From Marmoricola sp. (GTDB lineage Bacteria > Actinomycetota > Actinomycetes > Propionibacteriales > Nocardioidaceae): a stretch of DNA of 64,000 nt. The DNA is taken from contig JAOPYC010000123.1 of NCBI GenBank assembly GCA_025964795.1, positions 1 to 64,000 on the forward strand, written 5' to 3'. Both the position numbers and the translations under genes were made by a program. How positions within the stretch are numbered: position 1 is the first letter of the stretch; the number at the start of each line of letters is the position of its first letter. This document shows positions 54,728 to 61,945 of this stretch, piece after piece. Under the pieces are notes generated by a model that saw nothing but the letters and a program-made list of their open reading frames with translations, was not told the origin of the DNA and searched no databases.

Positions 54728-54861
54728 GGTGAACCCTAGCGTTGACGACATGGACGTCATGCACGCTCAACGTGCTGGGGGGAAGCGCGGAGCGTTACGA
54801 GGAAGTCCAATCACCCTCCCCCATCCCCCCGGCAGTTGCAAGTTGAACCACCCGGTAACCC

Positions 54862-54945
54862 GCGTGACCTCGTTCACGCCGCCTGAGGTCACGCCTGGAG
54901 GTGCGTGAGCGCAACACGGAAGTGCAGGTTTCCCCGCGCTCACGC
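54862..54945. repeat. Two adjacent 10-bp inverted repeats upstream of the transglycosylase gene
   Basis: GCGTGACCTC/GAGGTCACGC (54862-54871, 54885-54894) and GCGTGAGCGC/GCGCTCACGC (54903-54912, 54936-54945), both perfect, 8 bp apart. The second is 11 bp beyond the stop of the PIN-PhoH gene and may end its transcript; the first may be a regulatory site of the transglycosylase gene. Confidence 0.65.
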
Positions 54946-54956
54946 GCACGCCCAGC

Positions 54957-56312
54957 TCACATCGTCATGTGTTCCAGCATCTCCGTGACCAGTGCGGCGA
55001 TCGGGGAGCGTTCGGAGCGGGTCAGGGTGACGTGGGCGAACAGCGGGTGGCCCTTGAGGCGGTCGACGACCGCGACCACCCCGTCGTGGCGGCCGACGCG
55101 CAGGTTGTCGCGCTGGGCCACGTCGTGGGTGAGCACCACCTTGGAGTTGGCGCCGATGCGCGAGAGCACGGTCAGCAGCACGTTGCGCTCCAGCGACTGC
55201 GCCTCGTCGACGATCACGAAGGCGTCGTGCAGCGAGCGTCCGCGGATGTGGGTCAGCGGGAGCACCTCGAGCATGCCGCGGTCGAGGACCTCATCGACGA
55301 CGTCGGAGGTGGTGATCGCGCCCAGCGTGTCGAAGACCGCCTGGCCCCAGGGTGACATCTTCTCGGACTCGCTGCCGGGCAGGTAGCCGAGCTCCTGGCC
55401 ACCGACGGCGAACAGCGGCCGGAAGACCACCACCTTCTTGTGCGTACGACGCTCCAGCACCGTCTCCAGCCCGGCGCACAGCGCGAGCGCCGACTTGCCG
55501 GTGCCGGCGCGGCCACCCAGCGACACGATCCCGATGTCGGGGTCGAGCAGCAGGTCCAGGGCGATCCGCTGCTCGGCGGAGCGGCCGTGGATGCCGAACG
55601 CCTCCCGGTCGCCGCGGACCAGGTGCACCCGCTTGTCGGCCTTCACCCGGCCCAGCGCGCTCCCCCGGTCGGACATCATCACCAGGCCGGTGTGGCAGGG
55701 CAGGTCACGGGCCTCGGCGAGGTCGATCACCTGGTCGTCGTACAGCTCGTCGAGGTCGGCGCCGCTGACGTCGACCTCCGTCATCCCGGTCCAGCCGGCG
55801 TCCGACTCGTGGATCTGCTCACCGCGGTACTCCTCGGCGTCCAGGCCGACGGCCGAGGCCTTGATCCGCAGCGGCAGGTCCTTGGAGATCAGCGTGACCG
55901 CGTAGCCCTCGTCGGCGAGATTGCAGGCCACCGCCAGGATGCGGGTGTCGTTGTCGCCGAGGCGGAAGCCGGAGGGCAGCGACTCGGGGTCGGTGTGGTT
56001 CAGCTCGACGCGGATCGTGCCGCCCTGGTCGCCCACGGGCACCGGCTCGTCGAGGCGTCCGGCCTCCACCCGGAGCTCGTCCAGCATCCGCAGCGCGGAC
56101 CGGGCGAAGTAGCCGAGCTCGGGGTGGTGCCGCTTCCCCTCCAGCTCGGTGATCACCACGACCGGGAGGACGACCTCGTGCTCCGCGAACCGTTTCAACG
56201 CACCCGGGTCGGCCAGCAACACGGAAGTGTCGACGACGTAGGTCCGGCGACCGGAGTGCTGGGCCTTCGCACGAGCGGAGGTCTGGACGGGTGCGCGCTT
56301 CGCTGTTGCCAC
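54957..56312 (-). CDS. phoH2: PIN-PhoH family protein (PhoH2)
   Basis: 451 residues. N-terminal PIN RNase domain (about 22-170: [37 protein letters not shown]) fused to a PhoH ATPase domain with Walker [13 protein letters not shown] and Walker [12 protein letters not shown]. In mycobacteria the same fusion (Rv1095) is an ATP-driven RNA helicase/RNase and part of a toxin-antitoxin pair; I see no upstream antitoxin frame here. Transcribed alone from a 320-bp gap that contains a leader hairpin. Confidence 0.93.
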   Translation of the reverse strand: MATAKRAPVQTSARAKAQHSGRRTYVVDTSVLLADPGALKRFAEHEVVLPVVVITELEGKRHHPELGYFARSALRMLDELRVEAGRLDEPVPVGDQGGTIRVELNHTDPESLPSGFRLGDNDTRILAVACNLADEGYAVTLISKDLPLRIKASAVGLDAEEYRGEQIHESDAGWTGMTEVDVSGADLDELYDDQVIDLAEARDLPCHTGLVMMSDRGSALGRVKADKRVHLVRGDREAFGIHGRSAEQRIALDLLLDPDIGIVSLGGRAGTGKSALALCAGLETVLERRTHKKVVVFRPLFAVGGQELGYLPGSESEKMSPWGQAVFDTLGAITTSDVVDEVLDRGMLEVLPLTHIRGRSLHDAFVIVDEAQSLERNVLLTVLSRIGANSKVVLTHDVAQRDNLRVGRHDGVVAVVDRLKGHPLFAHVTLTRSERSPIAALVTEMLEHMTM

Positions 56313-56633
56313 TGGTTCCCCTTGTGACCGGTGCGCGCACTCATGCGCCCCGGTCCGCTAGCAGGTGTACACGGACCGGGACAGGCGTCGGAGGTCTGAG
56401 TGGTGACCTCCACTGGTGCAGTGGTCGTGATCTCTCACGAACTTCGCCTCCTGGTACGACCTGCTTCCCCGCAGGTCGATGTCTGAAAAGTACGTCCGCC
56501 GATCAACCGTTCCGGGTCGACACGCCCGAACCCGAGGTGAACGACACACGGACGTCACGAGCAACGCTCAGCCCCTGGTCGAACCCAAGCACCCGCGACC
56601 CGATCGTTCACAGGTGTTGATCAGAATCGACAC
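56313..56633. other. Spacer between PIN-PhoH and monooxygenase remnant, with hairpin and operator
   Basis: Contains a perfect 9-bp hairpin CCCGGTCCG/CGGACCGGG (56349-56357, 56372-56380, 14-nt loop) in the 5' leader of the PIN-PhoH gene, and at 56614-56633 a partial palindrome in front of the monooxygenase remnant. No credible gene. Confidence 0.6.
56614..56633. promoter_or_regulatory. Probable operator of the EthR-like TetR regulator
   Basis: GTGTTGATCAGAATCGACAC is a 20-bp partial palindrome (GTGT/ACAC and GAT/ATC arms) directly before the GTG of the monooxygenase remnant. The GTGTCGAT-like half sites resemble those described for EthR. Confidence 0.5.
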
Positions 56634-56868
56634 GTGCCAGAGGATGCATCGGGTGAGCGCCCCCTCGACGACCTCGTCCTCGTCGGCTTCGCCCAGTCCA
56701 CGCCGACGCTGTTCCCGTTCGTGGAGTGCCAGGCGCGGCTGGTCGCGGCACACCCAGCAGGTCGACTACTTCATCTATGAGCACGACATGCGCACCAAGG
56801 GGCTCCCCGCGGGGCTGCGGCGCGCGACCGGGCACGGCGCGCCGCTGCTTACGGGGAATGCTCGGTGA
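56634..56868 (+). pseudogene. Remnant of a flavin-containing (Baeyer-Villiger type) monooxygenase
   Basis: GTG 56634 opens PEDASGERP then joins LDDLVLVGFAQSTPTLFPFV and ECQARLVAA, the C-terminal signature of FMO/BVMO enzymes. The frame then changes near 56745; RHTQQVDYFIYEHDMRTKGL and PAGLRRATG continue in a different frame to the TGA at 56866. Full enzymes have about 450-500 residues with two Rossmann motifs, so most of the gene including FAD and NADPH sites is missing, plus a second smaller deletion with frameshift. The stop overlaps the TetR GTG (GTGA), a relic of the original coupling. Confidence 0.75.
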
Positions 56869-57500
56869 GCCGCGCCACCGGCACCCGGGACCGACGGCCA
56901 CCGCAGAAGGGCGACCAGCGGCGGGCGGCCCTGCTCGAGTCCCTGGACCACCACCTCCAGGAGAGCAGCCTGGAGTCGATCAACATCGCAGACATCTCCC
57001 GGCGTGCGGGCGTGACGAGGTCGGCCTTCTACTTCTACTTCGAGAACAAGGCCGTCGCGGTCGCCGCCCTGATGGAGGAGATGTACGACGAGATCTCCGT
57101 CGCGGCCGGCCTCCTCTCCGTGACCGAGGGGACCCCGGCCACCCGGATCGAGAGGATGCTGCGCGAGCTGTTCGGGGCCCTCGACCGGCACGCCCACCTG
57201 TTCGCGGCGATGCTCGAGGCCCGGGCGACCAGCGAGGCCGTCCGCACGATGTGGGAGGCCGACCGGCAGTCCTTCGTGCAGCCGCTCGCCGACGTGATCC
57301 AGCGCGAGCGCGACGCGGGACACGCACCGGGTGGGCCCGACACCGTCGTGCTCGCCACCGTGCTGCTCGAGCTCAACGACCGGATGCTCGAGCGGATCGC
57401 CCTGGGCAGCACCCTCACCCTGGACCAGCAGGTCGACGCGCTGAGCACGATCTGGCTGCGCACCATCTACGGCACCACCCCTGACGAGGACGGTTCATGA
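56865..57500 (+). CDS. TetR-family regulator, EthR-like
   Basis: 211 residues from a GTG at 56865. HTH at about 37-62: INIADISRRAGVTRSAFYFY, with FENKAVAVAALMEEMYDEI. The FYFYF region and position next to a flavin monooxygenase remnant match the EthR/EthA pairing of mycobacteria; the C-terminal domain is TetR_C type with a hydrophobic ligand pocket. It is intact while both flanking catabolic genes are broken. It probably still represses the operator at 56614. Confidence 0.88.
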   Translation: MSRATGTRDRRPPQKGDQRRAALLESLDHHLQESSLESINIADISRRAGVTRSAFYFYFENKAVAVAALMEEMYDEISVAAGLLSVTEGTPATRIERMLRELFGALDRHAHLFAAMLEARATSEAVRTMWEADRQSFVQPLADVIQRERDAGHAPGGPDTVVLATVLLELNDRMLERIALGSTLTLDQQVDALSTIWLRTIYGTTPDEDGS

Positions 57501-57667
57501 TCCACGAGCAGCTCACCTTCACCTCCGCGGGCGTCGCCTGGCACTTCCGGGCGGCGACGCCCTGCGACCACTTCGACGTGTGGCCCGGCAAGGAATGGTT
57601 CGACTCGGCCGTGGCCCACCAGGTGGCCTTCCTGACGCGCAAGCTCGCGCCCTCCGTGACCGTCTGA
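57497..57667 (+). pseudogene. Internally deleted alpha/beta hydrolase gene
   Basis: A 56-codon frame starting with ATG 57497 that overlaps the TetR stop (ATGA). MIHEQLTFTSAGVAWHFRAA is the start of a hydrolase of the dienelactone/acetyl-esterase-like group, but it runs straight into HFDVWPGKEWFDSAVAHQ and VAFLTRKLAP, which is the C-terminal end with the catalytic His region. The nucleophile Ser and acid residue are gone. An internal in-frame deletion of about 200 codons explains it. Confidence 0.65.
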
Positions 57668-57669
57668 GC

Positions 57670-57775
57670 ATGGTCTCCTTCGTCACCCGGTTCGGGCCTC
57701 CCGGCCGAGCCCTCGTGGGAGAGCCTGCGACTGATCAGCGAGCAGGTGGTCCCGGCGGTCCGTCAGGAGCCGTAA
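57670..57775 (+). pseudogene. Possible remnant of a luciferase-like (LLM) flavin oxidoreductase
   Basis: ATG 57670 gives MVSFVTRFGPPG; a second frame then reads EPSWESLRLISEQVVPAVRQ to a TAA at 57773-57775. The second piece resembles the last helix of LLM-class flavin-dependent oxidoreductases (ESLRLIAEEVVPAL-type). Only about 35 of some 350 codons remain, with a frameshift. It overlaps the end of the convergent uppS gene by 13 bp. The family call is tentative. Confidence 0.45.
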
Positions 57776-58539
57776 CGGCGCTCGCGCTCGGCATACGCCC
57801 GCACGGCGCGGAGGAAGTCGACGCGACGGAAGTCGGGCCAGTAGGCCTCGCAGAAGTAGAACTCGCTCTGTGCGCTCTGCCACAGCAGGAAGCCGCCGAG
57901 GCGCTGCTCGCCGCTCGTGCGGATGACGAGGTCGGGGTCGGGCTGGCCCTTGGTGTAGAGGTGCTGGGCGATGTGCTCGACGTCGAGGACGTCCGCGAGC
58001 TCCTCGAGCGTGGTGCCCTTGCCGGCGTGCTCGTGGAGCAGCGAGCGGACGGCGTCGGCGATCTCCCGGCGGCCGCCGTATCCGACCGCGATGTTGACCA
58101 GCAGCCCGTCGACCTCGCGCGTGGACTCGGCCGCCTCCTTGAGCCGCTCGGCCACGTCGGCCGGCAGCAGGTCGAGCGCGCCGACGGGGTGCAGCCGCCA
58201 GCGGCGCTGCTCGGCGAGGGTCTCGACGGCGTCACCGATGATCCCGAGCAGCGGCTCGAGCTCGGCCTGCGGGCGGTTCAGGTTGTCGGTGGAGAGCAGC
58301 CACAAGGTGACCACCTCGACGCCGATCTCCTCGCACCAGCCGAGCAGCGGCTCGATGTTGGCGGCCCCCGCGCGATGCCCCTGCGCAGTGTCCGCGCCGA
58401 CGGCCTTGGCCCAGCGCCGGTTGCCGTCGAGCATCACCCCGACGTGCTTCGGGAGCCGCGACCCGGGGAGCCTGCGAACGACCCGCGCCTCGTAGGCCGG
58501 ATAGAGCACCCGCCGGAGTCCGCGTTTCCAGTCCGCCAC
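57763..58539 (-). CDS. uppS: Cis-isoprenyl diphosphate synthase (UppS family, short-chain type by context)
   Basis: 258 residues. VGVMLDGNRRWAKAVG (catalytic Asp), WLLSTDNLNRP, and DLVIRTSGEQRLGGFLLWQSAQSEFY (read in parts) are the family signatures. It condenses isopentenyl diphosphate with an allylic diphosphate in Z-configuration. The arrangement next to hemolysin III is that of M. tuberculosis Rv1086, a short-chain Z,E-farnesyl diphosphate synthase, so it may be that form rather than the undecaprenyl one (inference). Confidence 0.9.
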   Translation of the reverse strand: MADWKRGLRRVLYPAYEARVVRRLPGSRLPKHVGVMLDGNRRWAKAVGADTAQGHRAGAANIEPLLGWCEEIGVEVVTLWLLSTDNLNRPQAELEPLLGIIGDAVETLAEQRRWRLHPVGALDLLPADVAERLKEAAESTREVDGLLVNIAVGYGGRREIADAVRSLLHEHAGKGTTLEELADVLDVEHIAQHLYTKGQPDPDLVIRTSGEQRLGGFLLWQSAQSEFYFCEAYWPDFRRVDFLRAVRAYAERERRYGS

Positions 58540-58622
58540 CCGGGTGACTGTACCGGCCGTCCTCGCTGTGATCCCGCACTCCTCCCCACCGGTGTTCGGG
58601 ATCCACGCACAGACGACCCCGG

Positions 58623-58628
58623 TAGTTT
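58623..58628 (+). promoter_or_regulatory. -10 box, leaderless start of the hemolysin III gene
   Basis: TAGTTT lies 6 nt before the GTG at 58635. Confidence 0.4.
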
Positions 58629-58634
58629 GTGCTC

Positions 58635-59360
58635 GTGGATCCCGAGCACCCCCTCCCCGAGCGCATCGTCGAGAACGCCCACGACGCTGCGGACCAGGTG
58701 CGCGCCAAGGTCCGCTACGTCAAGGACGAGGTCAAGCCCAAGCTGCGCGGTTGGCTGCACGCCAGCACGGTGCCTCTCGCTCTCGCCGCGGGGATCGTGC
58801 TGATCGCGCTGTCCCCCACCCTGACCACGCGCATCGGCTCGGCCATCTTTGCCTTCACCGCCCTGCTGCTGTTCACCGTCTCGGCGATCTACCACCGCGG
58901 CAACTGGTCGCAGAAGACCTGGGCGTTCCTCCGGCGCTTCGACCACTCGAACATCTACCTGCTGATCGCGGGCTCCTACACGCCGTTCACCTTGATCCTG
59001 CTGCACGGGAGCGCCCGGGTCGGGCTGCTGATCATCGTCTGGTCCGGCGCCGTGCTGGGTGTGGCCTTCCGGATCTTCTGGACCGACGCCCCGCGGTGGG
59101 TCTACACGCCGATCTACTTCGCCCTCGGCTGGGTGGCGATCTTCTACGCCCGCGACTTCTCCGGCGCCGGCCCCGCGGTGATCACCCTGATCGCGGTCGG
59201 CGGTGGCCTCTACACCCTCGGCGGCCTGGTCTACGGCCTCCGCCGCCCCAACCCCTTCCCCACCTGGTTCGGCTTCCACGAGGTCTTCCACACCTTCACC
59301 ATCGCCGCCTTCATCTGCCACTACGTGGCAGCCAGCATCGCGACGTACCAGCTGAGATGA
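58635..59360 (+). CDS. Hemolysin III family (TrhA/YqfA-like) membrane protein
   Basis: 241 residues with seven hydrophobic helices, member of the PAQR/HlyIII superfamily. Conserved features: VSAIYHRGNWSQKTW, RRFDHSNIYLLIAGSYTPF, and FHEVFHTFTIAAFICHY with the His residues of the putative metal site. The N-terminal about 40 residues are a charged helix. The GTG at 58635 is preferred over 58629 because TAGTTT lies 6 nt upstream. Role in bacteria is uncertain (membrane energetics or lipid balance). Divergent from uppS. Confidence 0.9.
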   Translation: MDPEHPLPERIVENAHDAADQVRAKVRYVKDEVKPKLRGWLHASTVPLALAAGIVLIALSPTLTTRIGSAIFAFTALLLFTVSAIYHRGNWSQKTWAFLRRFDHSNIYLLIAGSYTPFTLILLHGSARVGLLIIVWSGAVLGVAFRIFWTDAPRWVYTPIYFALGWVAIFYARDFSGAGPAVITLIAVGGGLYTLGGLVYGLRRPNPFPTWFGFHEVFHTFTIAAFICHYVAASIATYQLR

Positions 59361-59410
59361 GCGGGCCCGGAGCGCTGTCGGCGCACCTGCTGCAGCGCAC
59401 CCCAGCCACG

Positions 59411-59474
59411 GGATAGTCCCGAAGGAATAGCATCCCGGCGCGTCGAGAAGCCTGCGAAACGGCCGGGACTATCC
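59411..59474. repeat. 11-bp inverted repeat between convergent genes
   Basis: GGATAGTCCCG (59411-59421) and CGGGACTATCC (59464-59474), 42-nt spacer; each half can also fold by itself (GGGAC-TATCC-GTCCC at 59465-59479). Lies between hemolysin III and the SpoIIE gene, so a bidirectional terminator is likely. Confidence 0.6.
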
Positions 59475-59493
59475 GTCCCGGAGACGCGGCCGG

Positions 59494-61809
59494 TCAGGTG
59501 GTCGCGACCTCGGCCCAGACCAGCTTGCCGGCGCCGTGCGGGTCCACGCCCCAGTCGAGGGCCATCGCCTCCACGAGCATCACGCCGCGACCGTGCTCGG
59601 ACTCCAGGTCGGCGCCCTGGGCCTCAGGACCGTGCGCGACGGGGTCGCTGACGTGGATCCGGACCCGGTCACCCGCGGGCACCAGCTCCAGCGTCGCCGG
59701 GCCCTGGGTGTGCAGGAGGGCGTTGGTGACCAGCTCGCTGACCAGCAGCGTCGCGATGTCGACGGCGCCCTCGAGGCTCCAGTCGCGCAGCACCCTGGTG
59801 GTGAACTGCCGTGCCTCGGCCACCGAGGCCAGGTCGGCCACGACCAGGCTGGCCACGGACCGCCGCTTCGGGGAGCCCGCGATGCCGCTGTAGTCGGCCA
59901 CGAGCAGCGCCACGTCGTCGCCCCGTGCGGGAGCCATCTTCGACAGGATCGTGTCGGCCGCCTCGTCGAGACGGGCGTCGCCCTGCGCAGCCATCAGCTC
60001 GACCAGCGACTCCAGCTGCGTGTCCATGTCGACGTCGCTGCGCTCGATCAGCCCGTCGGTGAACAGCAGCAGCCGGTCGCCGGGCTGGGCCCACCCGTTG
60101 CGGACCTCCCAGCGGGCGTCCGGGCCGAAGACCCCCAGGGGCGGTCCCCCACCCTCCTCGGGCATCTGGCCGACGAGGTCGCCGCGGCGGTAGACCGGGA
60201 CCGGGTGCCCGGCCCGCGCGATCGTCATCTCGCCGGTCCGGGGGTCCAGGGAGACCAGGCAGCAGGTGACCAGCAGCCCGGACTGCTCCACGATCGGGTT
60301 GACCCGGGTCAGCGCGACGTCCAGCTGGTGTCCCTCGAGCAGGTAGGCGTGCAGGGCGGCGCTCACCCGACCCATCACCGCGGCGGCCGAGAAGCTGTGC
60401 CCCTGGACGTCGCCGATGACCAGGGTCACCCGGCCGCTCGGGGCGACCACCATGTCGTACCAGTCGCCACCCACCTCGGCGTTCTTGGCGCCGGGCGCGT
60501 AGCGGACCGCGACCTCCACCACGTCCGAGGTCGGCAGCTCCTCGGGCAGGAAAGAGCGCTGCAGGGTCTGCGAGGCGTCGGTGAGCTCGTCGACGTGCCG
60601 GCGCAGCTCGGAGCGTGCGTGTGCGGCGGACGTGAACAGGTCGATGCGCTCCAACGTCGAGCACAGCTGCTCGCCGACGGCCTCCATCAGCCGTCGGCGC
60701 GCGGGACTGAACCTCATCGGGTGCAGCCACGTCAGGGTGAGCGAGCCGTGGTCGCTCCCGAACACCCGCAGGGGCACGGCGACCGCCGCGTGCACGTTCG
60801 GCATCGCCCGCGCCAGCTCCGGATAGCCGGCGAGGAACTGGTCGCGGTCGGCGACCGCGACGACCTTCCCCGTGCGCAGTGCCTCGCGGGCCAGCGTGGG
60901 CGCCGACAACGGGATCGAGGCGAAGTGCGCGAGGTCCTGGCCGCCGAGCCCGAGGGAGGCGCGCAGGCCGTCGGGCTCGCCGGACAGGTCGACAAAGGCG
61001 GTCCAGGGCAGGGCGTCCGCGTCGTTCGCGGGGATCTCCCGAGCACGCATGGCACGCAGGACGTCGCCCTCGAGTCGGTAGAGGCCCATCCGCTCGATCC
61101 CCAGGTGGGTGACCAGGGTGTCGACCAGGGCGTCGATGGCGTCGTCGAGGCTGAACATGCCCGCCAGCCGCGAGGTGACCTCCTGGAGCAGCTCCAGGCT
61201 CTGCGCGCGCTCCTCGGCGAGCTCGAGCGCGGCGTTCTGCTCGGTGAACAGCCGGGCGTTCTCCACGGCGACCGCCGCGTGCGCGGCCACCAGCTGGACC
61301 GCCCGCTCCGAGGTCTCGGTGAACATTGCCGGGTCCGAGTGCCCGAGCAGCAGGGCCCCGATCACGGCGCCCTCGCGCCCGACCACTGGGGTGGCCAGAT
61401 AGCTCCGCACCGGCAGGTGGTTGGCCGGGAAGCCGGAGAAGCGGGGGTCCGTGGCGACGTCGTCGCTGCGCACGGACCCCTGGCCGGTGAAGGTGGGCTC
61501 GAACAGGGCGGTGATCCGCGGCGACGGCAGCGAGAAGAAGCTCGCCGCGTCGACGCCGGAGATCACGTGCAGGACGTACGACAAGCCCGTCTCGTTGGAC
61601 GCGTTGTAGAAGAACGCCCCGAACCGTGCACCCGACAGCGTGGTGGCGGTGTCCGTGACGGTCTGCAGGACGCTGGGCAGGTCGGCTTGGGAGTTCAGCT
61701 CGGCGGCGAGGTGCAGCACGAGAGCGGCGGCGTCGACGTCACCAGAGGCAGGTAGCTCGAACCGCCACTGCTGGGGCACAAAACCGTTCGTGTCGGTCGG
61801 AGGCTGCAT
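59494..61809 (-). CDS. GAF-GAF-SpoIIE phosphatase with C-terminal HATPase domain
   Basis: 771 residues from the ATG at 61809 (the frame is open to 61881). Domains: GAF about 30-190 (GARFGAFFYNA, SYLATPVVGREGAVIGALLLG), GAF about 220-375, a linking helix, PP2C-type SpoIIE phosphatase about 410-630 (AEVGGDWYDMV, VIGDVQGHSFSAAAVMG, LLLFTDGLIERSDVDM, GDDVALLVADY), and an RsbW-like HATPase about 650-770 (LVSELVTNALLHTQG, GRGVMLVEAMALDWG). Such proteins switch sigma factor partner pathways by dephosphorylating anti-anti-sigma proteins in response to small ligands. No target gene is next to it. Confidence 0.92.
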   Translation of the reverse strand: MQPPTDTNGFVPQQWRFELPASGDVDAAALVLHLAAELNSQADLPSVLQTVTDTATTLSGARFGAFFYNASNETGLSYVLHVISGVDAASFFSLPSPRITALFEPTFTGQGSVRSDDVATDPRFSGFPANHLPVRSYLATPVVGREGAVIGALLLGHSDPAMFTETSERAVQLVAAHAAVAVENARLFTEQNAALELAEERAQSLELLQEVTSRLAGMFSLDDAIDALVDTLVTHLGIERMGLYRLEGDVLRAMRAREIPANDADALPWTAFVDLSGEPDGLRASLGLGGQDLAHFASIPLSAPTLAREALRTGKVVAVADRDQFLAGYPELARAMPNVHAAVAVPLRVFGSDHGSLTLTWLHPMRFSPARRRLMEAVGEQLCSTLERIDLFTSAAHARSELRRHVDELTDASQTLQRSFLPEELPTSDVVEVAVRYAPGAKNAEVGGDWYDMVVAPSGRVTLVIGDVQGHSFSAAAVMGRVSAALHAYLLEGHQLDVALTRVNPIVEQSGLLVTCCLVSLDPRTGEMTIARAGHPVPVYRRGDLVGQMPEEGGGPPLGVFGPDARWEVRNGWAQPGDRLLLFTDGLIERSDVDMDTQLESLVELMAAQGDARLDEAADTILSKMAPARGDDVALLVADYSGIAGSPKRRSVASLVVADLASVAEARQFTTRVLRDWSLEGAVDIATLLVSELVTNALLHTQGPATLELVPAGDRVRIHVSDPVAHGPEAQGADLESEHGRGVMLVEAMALDWGVDPHGAGKLVWAEVATT

Positions 61810-61945
61810 GTCTCGTCCGGGGTCCCTCGTCCTGTCCGGCCGCACGCAGCTGACGTGCTCCCGCGGCGAAATCGAGAGCACCGTACCCCGACACCGCGGC
61901 CCTCACCGAGCCCGGTGCCAGGTGGCGGACCGTCCCCGCCCGTCG

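Noticed and set aside
54728-54900. c-di-AMP (ydaO-type) riboswitch before the transglycosylase gene
   Set aside because: Expected by analogy with actinobacterial cell wall hydrolases, but I could not find the conserved core segments.
54957-56312. PhoH2 toxin-antitoxin operon
   Set aside because: The PIN-PhoH toxin part is present, but no small antitoxin frame directly upstream could be supported; the 320-bp gap there is non-coding.
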